Positions 37,304-45,233 of a stretch of DNA of 64,000 nt are shown piece by piece. The notes beneath the pieces are model-generated. The model did not search any database. It was not told the DNA's origin and was given only the letters and a program-made list of their open reading frames with translations. Position 1 is the stretch's first letter; each line of letters begins with the position of its first letter. The DNA comes from Bifidobacterium merycicum DSM 6492. Lineage in GTDB: Bacteria > Actinomycetota > Actinomycetes > Actinomycetales > Bifidobacteriaceae. The stretch covers positions 372,001 to 436,000 of the forward strand of contig NZ_FQTX01000001.1 in assembly GCF_900129045.1 (NCBI RefSeq), given 5' to 3'. The translations under genes and the position numbers were made by a program.

Positions 37304-37330
37304 GAGGTGCGCATGATGATGGTAGTCATG
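37304..37330. repeat. Right copy of the 27-bp direct repeat (ppiA codons 1-9)
   Basis: It would encode MTTIIMRTS on the minus strand, against MTTVIMRTS at the real ppiA start, with 3 mismatches. It is likely the original ppiA 5' end, left behind when an element inserted in the first codons and supplied a new start. Confidence 0.55.
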
Positions 37331-37419
37331 GTCCTAAGTGTCTCATGGGCTTGAGGTCGGGCGGGCTGGATTCCTGTGTGCCGGGCTGCAAGGCGCAGGT
37401 GTAGGCGTAGGATGGGTGC

Positions 37420-38289
37420 ATGGATTTGCTGAATCTTGCGGAACAGGTGGTGCTGTGGTGGATGTGCTACTCGTGCATCGGCTGGGTATGGGAGACCGGG
37501 CTTAATCTGGTGCTGAAACACAAGTGGGTGGATCGAGGGGCGTTGAATGGCCCGATCTGCCCGATTTACGGCAACGGCGCGCTGCTGGTCATTCTGCTGC
37601 TGCATGATGTGACCAATCCGGTGGCCTTGTTTCTGGGCAGTGGCGTTATCGCCTGCACTTTGGAATACGTGGTGTCGTGGCAATATGAGCGTCTGTTCCG
37701 CATTCGGCTTTGGGATTACACCGATAAGCCGTTCAACGTCAATGGCCGTGTCTATCTGAACGGCTTTCTGGCGTTCGGTGCTGGAGCCACGCTGATCAAG
37801 CTGGTTGTGCAACCCGGGCTCGCGCATCTCACTGCCGCCATGCCGCAGCCTTGGCTGCACATCGCGGCTTGGGGCCTGCTGGCTGTGGCTTTCGTCGATT
37901 GGCTGATCAGCACCATGGGCATGGCCGATATGGATAATAGGCTCGCGCGGCTTGGCGAGGATGTCAAGGCCGGTCGTTTGGAGGCGATCGACAAGGCGAA
38001 TAGCGATATGGCCGAGGCGAATGTGCGTATGGAACAGCGTCTCGCGCAGGCGCAGCGTTCCGCGCGGGATCGTCTTGACCAGGCCCGCGACCGCATCGAC
38101 GATGCGATTCTTGATATTCGGGCGGTTGGGCGCAAGGGCGAGGCCGCGGCGTTGGATAGGCTTACCGGGGAACATGTGCGCCGTGCGCTGAGCCGCCAGC
38201 AGATTCGTCTGCTTCGGGCGTTCCCCTCCCTGCGTTCGTCGGCGCGTCGTGAGTTGACCGACCGTATCCACAAGCTGCTGGAACGTTAA
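37420..38289 (+). CDS. Putative ABC-transporter type IV membrane protein (PF06541)
   Basis: This 289-aa protein has about five membrane segments in its first 170 residues, including the family's conserved WVWETGLN and NGPICPIYGNGALL stretches. A C-terminal coiled, charged region of about 100 residues (Arg/Ala/Asp-rich) is likely cytoplasmic. The PF06541 name is historical and no transport function is shown for the family. It starts 90 bp after the right repeat copy, where the original ppiA promoter region would have been, so it is probably the ancestral divergent neighbour of ppiA. ATG 37420 is used; no strong ribosome site is seen. Confidence 0.72.
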   Translation: MDLLNLAEQVVLWWMCYSCIGWVWETGLNLVLKHKWVDRGALNGPICPIYGNGALLVILLLHDVTNPVALFLGSGVIACTLEYVVSWQYERLFRIRLWDYTDKPFNVNGRVYLNGFLAFGAGATLIKLVVQPGLAHLTAAMPQPWLHIAAWGLLAVAFVDWLISTMGMADMDNRLARLGEDVKAGRLEAIDKANSDMAEANVRMEQRLAQAQRSARDRLDQARDRIDDAILDIRAVGRKGEAAALDRLTGEHVRRALSRQQIRLLRAFPSLRSSARRELTDRIHKLLER

Positions 38290-38301
38290 CGGTTCTATCG
38301 G

Positions 38302-38321
38302 CTGCCGCCGTGCGGCGGCAG
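38302..38321 (+). terminator. Terminator after the PF06541 gene
   Basis: A 9-bp GC-rich inverted repeat (CTGCCGCCG/CGGCGGCAG) lies 13 bp after the stop codon. Confidence 0.5.
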
Positions 38322-38505
38322 AGACTGCGATGTTTGCCGCGTATGGGGAGTGCAATAGCGCGTAGAGCGATATTTTGACGGTTTGCGGCGTTCGGCGTTG
38401 GCGAACCATGTAAAGTTGGCGGTATCCCTCATCTCCGATCGTCACCTCGGCTGTTTTTGTCGAGTCGCAATCGTTTTCTCATATTCGCAGAAAGGAATCG
38501 GGCTA

Positions 38506-39222
38506 TTGGACTACCTAGTATTATTGGGCATATTAATTGTAATTGTCGGTTTTGTGTTGAAGCTTGATGCAATTCTCATCATCTTCGCAGCCGCAATCGT
38601 CACCGCCCTGGTAGGCGGCATCGGCGTCGACGGGTTTCTTGCCACGCTCGGCTCGTCGTTCGTAAGCAATAGGAGCATGGCAGTGTTCATCATCATTCTG
38701 CTGGTGGTGGGCACGTTGGAACGCAACGGCTTGAAGGAAGCCGCAGCGGCGCTGATCGGCAAGGCGAAGCATGCCACGCCCGGCATCGTCATCGCATTGT
38801 ACGGCATGATGCGTGTGGTGTTCGCCGCGTTCAACGTAGGGTTCGGCGGCGTGGCCGGATTCGTTCGGCCCATCATCATGCCGATGGCCGTCGGCGCCAT
38901 CGAAGCGGCGGGCTATAAGCCCAGGGAAGAATACGTCGAGGAGCTCAAGGGCATGGCCGCCGGCATGGAGAACGTCGCATGGTTCTTCGGGCAGATGCTG
39001 TTCGTGGGTACCGGCGGCGCATTGCTGGTCCAATCGACGTTGAAACCTTTGGGCTACAACGTCGATTTGCTGCGCATGGCGTTGATCGAGATTCCGGTGG
39101 CCGTCATCGCCGTTGGAACAACCGCCGCATACTACATCATCAAAGATCGCCATCTGCGCGTCATGTACTACGGCGATGCCGCCGTTTCCGGCACCGCGGC
39201 CGCAAGCGTTCAGAAAGGCTGA
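38506..39222 (+). CDS. DUF969 family membrane protein
   Basis: This 238-aa membrane protein has about six hydrophobic segments and belongs to DUF969. Its partner DUF979 follows 3 bp later, and a pyrrolidone-carboxylate peptidase follows that. In many bacteria this trio is conserved, so the two membrane proteins may form a transporter for pyroglutamate or pyroglutamyl peptides. The link is from gene neighbourhood, not direct proof. TTG 38506 is chosen because an AAAGGA site lies 9 bp upstream and the membrane region begins at once; there is no in-frame ATG nearby. Confidence 0.78.
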   Translation: MDYLVLLGILIVIVGFVLKLDAILIIFAAAIVTALVGGIGVDGFLATLGSSFVSNRSMAVFIIILLVVGTLERNGLKEAAAALIGKAKHATPGIVIALYGMMRVVFAAFNVGFGGVAGFVRPIIMPMAVGAIEAAGYKPREEYVEELKGMAAGMENVAWFFGQMLFVGTGGALLVQSTLKPLGYNVDLLRMALIEIPVAVIAVGTTAAYYIIKDRHLRVMYYGDAAVSGTAAASVQKG

Positions 39223-39225
39223 GTC

Positions 39226-40170
39226 ATGTCGTTCTTTACCAACCCCTCCAACACCATCGGCGCCAAAATACTTGAAGTGTTCTTCATCATCATGGGGCTG
39301 ATCGTCATCTACACCGGCGTGCGCAACCTCCGTGACAGGTCGAATCCGACACGGTACGGCACCTGCATGTTCTGGAGTCTTCTGGGCGTGGTCATCGCCT
39401 TCGGACGGTGGATACCCGCCACAGTGGACGGGGCTCTGATCACACTCATGGCCATTCCTGCGATTCTGCGTCGTGTCGGGAACGGCAAGTCATCCGTTCC
39501 AGGCAAGCGGGAAAGCAGCGGAAACTTCGCCAGGATCGGCATGAGGATCTTCATACCGGCATTATCCATTGGCGTGGGAGCCATGATCGGCGCGCTGATT
39601 CCCAGCATCGGAGCCCTGGCCGGGTGCTGTATCGGAGTCATGGCATCGGCCGGCATTCTTATGGCGCTGAACCATGCCAATACGCCAAGGGTGTTTCTGG
39701 ATGACTCCGAGCGTCTGCTCAGTGCGATGGGGCCGCTCAGCATGCTGCCGATGCTGCTGGCCAGCCTCGGCGCGATCTTCACGCAAGCCGGCGTCGGACA
39801 TGCGATCTCGAAACTGGCCGGCGGCATCATCCCCAAAGGCAATGTGACCATCGGCATCGTGGTGCTTGCCGTCGGCATGATGCTCTTCACCATGGTCATG
39901 GGCAACGCCTTTGCCGCCATCACGGTGCTGATCGTAGGCATCGGCGCCCCGTTCGTGCTCGCCTTCGGAGCCAATCCTGCGGTCGTGGGCGTGCTGGCGC
40001 TCACCTGCGGCTACTGCGGTACGTTGCTTACGCCGATGGCCGCGAACTTCAACATCGTACCGGTCGCGTTGCTTGAGATGAAGGATCGCATGGGCGTGAT
40101 CAGGAATCAGATACTGCCGGCGCTGGTCATGATCAGCGTGCAGATCGTGTACATGCTCATCGCAAGTTGA
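39226..40170 (+). CDS. DUF979 family membrane protein
   Basis: This 314-aa protein has about nine hydrophobic segments and matches DUF979, the regular partner of DUF969. Segments such as GNAFAAITVLIVGIGAPFVL resemble ion-coupled transporter helices with small residues. It starts 3 bp after the DUF969 stop, using an AGAAAGG site inside that gene's last codons, which indicates translational coupling. Pcp follows about 80 bp later. The two proteins are best taken as one transporter of unproven substrate. Confidence 0.8.
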   Translation: MSFFTNPSNTIGAKILEVFFIIMGLIVIYTGVRNLRDRSNPTRYGTCMFWSLLGVVIAFGRWIPATVDGALITLMAIPAILRRVGNGKSSVPGKRESSGNFARIGMRIFIPALSIGVGAMIGALIPSIGALAGCCIGVMASAGILMALNHANTPRVFLDDSERLLSAMGPLSMLPMLLASLGAIFTQAGVGHAISKLAGGIIPKGNVTIGIVVLAVGMMLFTMVMGNAFAAITVLIVGIGAPFVLAFGANPAVVGVLALTCGYCGTLLTPMAANFNIVPVALLEMKDRMGVIRNQILPALVMISVQIVYMLIAS

Positions 40171-40248
40171 CCGGCGCGGCAGCTAAGCGCATCGACGGCA
40201 ATCACACTCAAACAATCAACCACACCTCAATGTTTTAAGGAGACAAAT

Positions 40249-40899
40249 ATGGCAACGGTATTGGTAACAGGATTCGACCCTTTCGGCGGCGAGACCGTCA
40301 ATCCGGCGTATGAGGCGGTGAAGCTGCTGCCCGGTGAGATCGCGGGCGCCAGGATTGTCAAACAGGAGATTCCCACCGCGTTCACGCGCAGCGCTGTCGC
40401 CATCGAACAGGCGTTGGAACGCGAACATCCCGACATCGTCATCAGTGTTGGGCAGGCGGGTGGCCGCAGTACGCTCACCGTGGAACAGGTGGCCATCAAT
40501 CTTGCCGAGGCGCGCATTCCCGATAATGACGGCGAGCAGCCGCTTGGTACCCCGCTGCGTACGGATGGCGACACCGCCTATTTCGCCACGGTTCCTGTCA
40601 AGGCCATGGTCGGTAACGTGCGTGCCCACAATCTGCCGGCGTTCGTGTCGTATACGGCCGGCACCTACGTGTGCAACAGCGTGATGTACAACATGCTCTA
40701 CCTGTTGGATCGGCGTTTTCCCGGCATTCGTGGCGGATTCATTCATGTGCCGTTCGCGCCGCAGCAGGTGGTTGGCAAACCCAATGGCACGCCGTGCATG
40801 CCGTTGCACGATATGGCCAAGGCGTTGGAATATGCGATCGAAGCCGCCGTGAAGAACGAGGATTCGGCTACGGCGATCGCAATGGGGGAGACCCATTAG
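40249..40899 (+). CDS. pcp: Pyrrolidone-carboxylate peptidase (pyroglutamyl peptidase I)
   Basis: This 216-aa cysteine peptidase removes N-terminal pyroglutamate from peptides. The catalytic triad is visible: Glu79 (LTVEQ), Cys142 (GTYVCNS) and His166 (FIHVPFAP). The length is typical of the C15 family. ATG 40249 follows a clear AAGGAG site. As third gene after DUF969-DUF979 it suggests that peptides or pyroglutamate taken up by that pair are trimmed here. The transcript ends at a strong hairpin about 75 bp downstream. Confidence 0.94.
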   Translation: MATVLVTGFDPFGGETVNPAYEAVKLLPGEIAGARIVKQEIPTAFTRSAVAIEQALEREHPDIVISVGQAGGRSTLTVEQVAINLAEARIPDNDGEQPLGTPLRTDGDTAYFATVPVKAMVGNVRAHNLPAFVSYTAGTYVCNSVMYNMLYLLDRRFPGIRGGFIHVPFAPQQVVGKPNGTPCMPLHDMAKALEYAIEAAVKNEDSATAIAMGETH

Positions 40900-40973
40900 G
40901 AGAAAAGGCCATGCCGAACCCCGCTGCAAGTGCGGTGCATGCTGCGGCGGGCAGGACGGTCGGATGCTGATCG

Positions 40974-41033
40974 AAAAACGGTGCCGGGTCTGCTGGGCGA
41001 TTAGGGAAGCCCGCAGACCCGACACCGTTTTTT
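40974..41033. terminator. Bidirectional terminator between pcp and the HAD gene
   Basis: A long stem starting AAAAACGGTG and ending CACCGTTTTTT, with further pairing inside (GGGTCTGC/GCAGACCC), is suited to ending transcripts from both sides. Confidence 0.85.
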
Positions 41034-41084
41034 CGTATATCGTGTGCTCTCCCGGTGGCATGTGCCGTCGGGGCCATAGCGCCG

Positions 41085-41888
41085 TCAGAGGATGCTGAAA
41101 TGCTTCAACGCGTTCATGATGCCGTCATGATCCACATCGTCGGTCACATAGTCGGCCACGCTCTTGGGCGCTTCGGTCGCGTTGCCCATGGCCACGCCGA
41201 TGCCCGTGTATTCCAGCATGTCCACGTCGTTGCCGCCGTCGCCGAAGGAGATCGTCTGCTCGCGGTCCCAACCGTAATGCCGCAGGAAGCGTTCGATGCC
41301 CTTCGCCTTGCCGCCGTCGGCGGCGATGAGATCCACGAAGTCCGGATGCCAGCGGGTTCCCCGGATATGCGGGCACAGGGAGACGAGCTCCGCTTCCGTA
41401 CGCTCGTCGATATACGGGCTGATCTGGAACGTCTCGTAACGCAGCGTGCGCTCATGCGGATCGTCGAAATAGATCTTGGGCGCGGTTTTGCCCAGGCTTC
41501 GCCACGTCGCGGCCAAGGTCTCGTTGGAATGGTTGAAGTAGACGTAATCGGACTCGCAGAAGTTGGAGATGACGTTGGGATGCCCGTCGAGCCAGTCGAG
41601 GACGGTGGCGATATCCTCCTTGGCGAGTGGTTCCTTCTCCAGGAACCCGTTGCCGTCGACGCAGTATTGGCCGTTGATCCCCACGATGCCGTCGAATTCG
41701 ACGGGAATGGTGTCGAGCACCACACCCATGACGGACGGCGCGCGACCCGAGCAGATGAACACGCGCACGTCGCGCGCCTTCAACTGGCGCAGCGCCTCGA
41801 TCGTCGATTCGGGTACGACATGCGTCACGAAACTGGTCAGCGTGCCGTCGATGTCGAAGAAAGCGGCCTTGATATCGGTCGAAGCCAT
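41085..41888 (-). CDS. HAD-superfamily phosphatase, Cof type
   Basis: This 267-aa haloacid dehalogenase-like hydrolase carries the nucleophile motif DIDGTLT (motif I), the motif II CSGRAPS, and the motif III/IV region GDGGNDVDML with conserved Asp residues. The cap domain between motifs II and III is of the Cof/type IIB kind, typical of phosphatases acting on sugar phosphates or flavin/pyridoxal phosphates. The substrate cannot be told. ATG 41888 is chosen for its AAAGG site 7 bp upstream. The gene is divergent from metQ and convergent with pcp. Confidence 0.85.
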   Translation of the reverse strand: MASTDIKAAFFDIDGTLTSFVTHVVPESTIEALRQLKARDVRVFICSGRAPSVMGVVLDTIPVEFDGIVGINGQYCVDGNGFLEKEPLAKEDIATVLDWLDGHPNVISNFCESDYVYFNHSNETLAATWRSLGKTAPKIYFDDPHERTLRYETFQISPYIDERTEAELVSLCPHIRGTRWHPDFVDLIAADGGKAKGIERFLRHYGWDREQTISFGDGGNDVDMLEYTGIGVAMGNATEAPKSVADYVTDDVDHDGIMNALKHFSIL

Positions 41889-42110
41889 GAATGTGCCTTT
41901 CATGATCGCGGGTGATTCGTCGTACATCATTCTATGAACGGACGGGGGAGAAGGACACACCCCCGACGGTGCGTTCGCCCACGGAGGACGGGCTTGCCGC
42001 CAGCGGGGCGCGGAACAGCGGCATTCCCGCGTTCGAACACGCGCTATAACGAACGCCGATAAGCCAATTCACCGTTTTCGACGAGTCAGGGCGCGAACGT
42101 CGTTTATGGT
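41889..42110. other. Divergent intergenic region between the HAD gene and metQ
   Basis: No gene is seen. The stretch carries the promoters for both genes, with TATGGT (42105-42110) as a weak candidate -10 for metQ. The region after it forms a possible RNA leader. Confidence 0.4.
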
Positions 42111-42165
42111 AGAGCACGGTAACGTTCGGACGGTGCGGTGGCAACTCCCGTGCCCCGGATGGCAC
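42111..42165 (+). promoter_or_regulatory. Candidate structured RNA leader before metQ
   Basis: GCACGG (42114-42119) can pair with CCGTGC (42148-42153), and GTGC (42133-42136) with GCAC (42162-42165), giving a compact interleaved fold that ends about 25 nt before metQ. The segment GGCAACTCCC with CCCCGG is reminiscent of SAM-type riboswitch cores, but I cannot match it to a known class. Methionine transporters are often controlled this way. Confidence 0.3.
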
Positions 42166-42191
42166 ACGTTTACGAGAGAGGAAAAGAAACC

Positions 42192-43157
42192 ATGACTCAG
42201 GAAGCTCCCCAGCCGGTGAACGGCGAAGAGCCGGTGCGCGTGAACCACACCACCCGCAACATCATCATCGCCGTGGTCGTGATCGCCCTGATCGCGGTCG
42301 GCGCCTTCTTCGGCGTCCGCGCGTTCGGCGGCAACAAGACCGCCGAAAAGGGCACCAAGGACAATCCGGTGAAGATCGGCGTCGTGGGCGCCACCGACCC
42401 GCAGTGGGTCGAATTCAAGAAGCAGGCCGAGAAGCAGAACCTGTACGTCGACATCGTCGACTTCCAGGACTACACCTCCGAGAACCCGGCCGTCGACTCC
42501 GGCGAGCTCGACCTCAACGAATTCCAGCATCTGCTGTACCTCGCCAACTACAACGTCAAGAACAACAAGGACCTGCAGCCGATCGGCGGCGTCGCCATCT
42601 ACCCGCTGGGCGTGTACTCCAGCAAGTACAAGAACATCAAGGACATCCCGGCAGGTTCCACCGTCGCCATCCCGAACGATGAGACCAATCAGGCCCGCGC
42701 CATCGGCGTGCTGAAGGCCGCCGGCCTCGTCACCCTGAAGGGCGATTGGACCGCGTTCACCACCCCGCAGGACGTCGACACCGCCAAGTCCAAGGTCAAG
42801 GTGACCCCGTTGAAGGCCGAACAGGTCGCCAACTCCCTCAAGGACCCGCAGGTCTCCGCAGGCGTGATCAACAACGATTACGTCGCCGACGCCGGCCTCA
42901 AGCCCACCGACGCGATCTACCAGGACAACGCCGAATCCGAGGAAGCCCACCCCTACATCAACATCTTCGCCACCCGTAAGGCCGATGTGAACAACGAAAT
43001 CTACAAGAAGGTCGTCGAGATCTTCCAGACCAAGAGCGTGCTCGACAAGCTGCAGGAGAACTCCGGCGGCACCGCGGTGTTCGCCGACAAGTTCACCCCC
43101 TCCGAGCTGCAGAGCTACCTGGCCCAGATCGAGAAGGACGCCAAGTCCGCCGAATGA
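42192..43157 (+). CDS. metQ: NlpA/MetQ-type substrate-binding protein of a methionine ABC importer
   Basis: This 321-aa protein has a NlpA/MetQ binding domain (about 55-320) and shares an operon with metN and metI, so methionine or a related amino acid is the likely ligand. It is unusual in having no lipobox cysteine: after the N-terminal polar stretch comes a plain transmembrane helix (about 25-45, IIIAVVVIALIAVGAFFGV). The protein seems tethered by a signal-anchor rather than by a lipid. ATG 42192 follows GAGAGGAAAAG. The strong codon bias of the gene suggests high expression. A hairpin lies between it and metN. Confidence 0.85.
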   Translation: MTQEAPQPVNGEEPVRVNHTTRNIIIAVVVIALIAVGAFFGVRAFGGNKTAEKGTKDNPVKIGVVGATDPQWVEFKKQAEKQNLYVDIVDFQDYTSENPAVDSGELDLNEFQHLLYLANYNVKNNKDLQPIGGVAIYPLGVYSSKYKNIKDIPAGSTVAIPNDETNQARAIGVLKAAGLVTLKGDWTAFTTPQDVDTAKSKVKVTPLKAEQVANSLKDPQVSAGVINNDYVADAGLKPTDAIYQDNAESEEAHPYINIFATRKADVNNEIYKKVVEIFQTKSVLDKLQENSGGTAVFADKFTPSELQSYLAQIEKDAKSAE

Positions 43158-43175
43158 TCCCATGCCGGCATGCAT

Positions 43176-43208
43176 GAACGCTCCCTCGCCCACACCGAGG
43201 GGGCGTTC
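43176..43208 (+). terminator. Intra-operon hairpin between metQ and metN
   Basis: A 13-bp stem with one mismatch (43176-43188 with 43196-43208) lies 80 bp before metN. A partial terminator or RNA-stabilising element here would give more binding protein than ATPase, as is common for ABC importers. Confidence 0.65.
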
Positions 43209-43286
43209 CGTGTATCATGCCCCCGTTCGACAAGGTGTAGTTGTAAGTTCTACAACGGCGTGAAACCGCTGAACGAAAGTGACGGT

Positions 43287-44408
43287 ATGACAGAGCAAAC
43301 CCCCATCATCTCCTTCGACCATGTGGTCAAGGAATTCAAGCAGGCCGGCAAGGCCGCGAAAACCACCCGCGCGGTGGACGATGTGAGCCTGACCATCAAC
43401 GCGGGCGACATCTTCGGCATCATCGGCTATTCCGGTGCCGGCAAGTCCACCCTCGTGCGTCTGATCAACGCATTGGAGAAACCGACTTCGGGCACGGTCA
43501 CGGTGCTTGGCACCGAAGTGTCGTCGTTGAGCGAGGCGAAGCTGCGTCCCATCCGCCAGAAGATCGGCATGATCTTTCAGCAGTTCAACCTGTTCTCCAC
43601 GAAAACCGTGGCGCAGAACATCGCGTACCCGCTGCAGCTGGACCATTGGCGCAAGGACTATCAGGAGCGCCGCGTCAAGCAGCTGCTCGAGTTCGTGGGT
43701 CTGGGCGAGCATGCGAACAAATACCCGTCGCAACTGTCCGGCGGTCAGAAGCAGCGCGTCGGCATCGCCCGCGCACTGGCCACCAATCCGAAGATCCTGC
43801 TGGCCGATGAGGCCACCAGTGCATTGGATCCGGAAACCACCACCGAAGTGCTGTCGCTGCTCAAGCGCGTGAACGAGGAACTGGGCATCACCATCGTGGT
43901 GATCACGCATCAGATGAACGTGGTGCAGCAGATCGCCAACCGCGTCGCAGTCATGAGCTCCGGCAAGGTCGTGGAACAGGGCGACGTGTACGACGTGTTC
44001 GCCGCACCGCGCCAGCAGGTCACGAAGCGTTTCATCGCCACCGCGTTGAACGGCGTCCCGGACGAGGACAGGGTGGCGCGCATGCGCGAACAGTGGGCGG
44101 AACGTCTGGTCACCGTGCTGATCCGTCAGCGCGACGTGAAGGACGGGGAGACGATCACCGCCGCATCCGGCCAGAACATCTCGACGCTCATCGCCAAGCA
44201 TGGTGTGGACAGCAGCCTGCTGTACGGCGGCATCGACACGGTGCGCGGGTCGGCCATCGGCGCGGTCACCTACGGCTTCAAGGGTGACGGGCTGGACGCC
44301 TTCCTGCGGGAGCTGAAGGAGAACAGCGACATCGTGGACTTCGGCACGGCCGCCGAACCGGTACCGTACGCGCAGGCCGTCGCACGCGCCGATGGAAGCA
44401 ACGAGTGA
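43287..44408 (+). CDS. metN: Methionine ABC transporter ATPase with NIL domain
   Basis: This 373-aa ABC ATPase has Walker A GYSGAGKS at 47-54, the signature LSGGQKQR, and Walker B ILLADEATSALD. A C-terminal NIL domain (about 290-360) is the regulatory domain by which MetN senses intracellular methionine and shuts down transport. Start ATG 43287 is the first with normal homology; the frame is open upstream but overlaps the hairpin. MetI follows, and the frames overlap or nearly touch at the GTGAGAGGAG junction. Confidence 0.92.
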   Translation: MTEQTPIISFDHVVKEFKQAGKAAKTTRAVDDVSLTINAGDIFGIIGYSGAGKSTLVRLINALEKPTSGTVTVLGTEVSSLSEAKLRPIRQKIGMIFQQFNLFSTKTVAQNIAYPLQLDHWRKDYQERRVKQLLEFVGLGEHANKYPSQLSGGQKQRVGIARALATNPKILLADEATSALDPETTTEVLSLLKRVNEELGITIVVITHQMNVVQQIANRVAVMSSGKVVEQGDVYDVFAAPRQQVTKRFIATALNGVPDEDRVARMREQWAERLVTVLIRQRDVKDGETITAASGQNISTLIAKHGVDSSLLYGGIDTVRGSAIGAVTYGFKGDGLDAFLRELKENSDIVDFGTAAEPVPYAQAVARADGSNE

Positions 44409-44422
44409 GAGGAGCGGAGACA

Positions 44423-45100
44423 ATGATCGTACTCGCAAGCCGCAGTGATTGGAGCGTGCTGACCCCGCTGCTGGTCCAGTCCGTCGCCCAGACCCTGGAA
44501 ATGGTGGTGGTCACGCTTCTCATCGGCGGATTCCTCGGATTGGTGTTGGGCGTGGTGTTGTACGGCACGCGACCGGGCAACCTGTTCGAGAACGCCGTGG
44601 TGTACCGCGTCCTCGACATCATCGTGAACATCATCCGACCGATACCATTCATCATCTTCCTCGCGGCCATGCAGCCGCTGACCATCAAGGTGGTGGGCAC
44701 CTCCATCGGCACGACGGCCGCCATCTTCCCTATGGTGGTCATGTGCACCGTCGCCACCTCGCGACTCGTCGAACAGAACCTCGTGCCCGTCGACCCCGGC
44801 ATCATCGAAGCCGCGCGTTCCATGGGCGCATCCAAGTTCACCATCGTGCGCACCGTGCTCATCCCCGAAGCGCTGGCCCCGCTCATCCTCGCCTACGCCT
44901 TCCTGTTCATCAGCGTGCTCGACATGTCCGCCATGGCCGGCTACATCGGAGGCGGCGGCCTCGGCAACTTCGCCATCGCCTACGGCTACCAGAAGTTCGA
45001 CCAGACCGTGACCTGGACTGCCGTGATCATCATGATCATCCTCGTCCAAGTCGTGCAGGGCATCGCCAATTCGGTGGCCAAGCACCTGCTCAAACGCTGA
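44423..45100 (+). CDS. metI: Methionine ABC transporter permease
   Basis: This 225-aa permease has about five membrane helices and the conserved cytoplasmic EAA loop (EAARSMGASKFTIVRTVLIP) that docks on MetN. The N-terminus is short. ATG 44423 lies behind two GGAG motifs; the upstream GTG 44405, which overlaps the metN stop by 4 bp, is an alternative. It completes the MetQNI importer, and a hairpin follows. Confidence 0.92.
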   Translation: MIVLASRSDWSVLTPLLVQSVAQTLEMVVVTLLIGGFLGLVLGVVLYGTRPGNLFENAVVYRVLDIIVNIIRPIPFIIFLAAMQPLTIKVVGTSIGTTAAIFPMVVMCTVATSRLVEQNLVPVDPGIIEAARSMGASKFTIVRTVLIPEALAPLILAYAFLFISVLDMSAMAGYIGGGGLGNFAIAYGYQKFDQTVTWTAVIIMIILVQVVQGIANSVAKHLLKR

Positions 45101-45113
45101 CGCGACCCACGAC

Positions 45114-45141
45114 TTCCGGCTCCCGCAAACGGGGGCCGGAA
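45114..45141 (+). terminator. Terminator after metI
   Basis: A 12-bp stem with one mismatch and a CAAA loop (45114-45125 with 45130-45141) lies 13 bp after the stop codon. Confidence 0.7.
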
Positions 45142-45233
45142 TGCTATCCGCCGCCATCGCACGCCATATAACCTTTCAATCGCAACCCACTAACCACACA
45201 ACCGAAACCATTTCGGAGAAACCAGGAACCATC

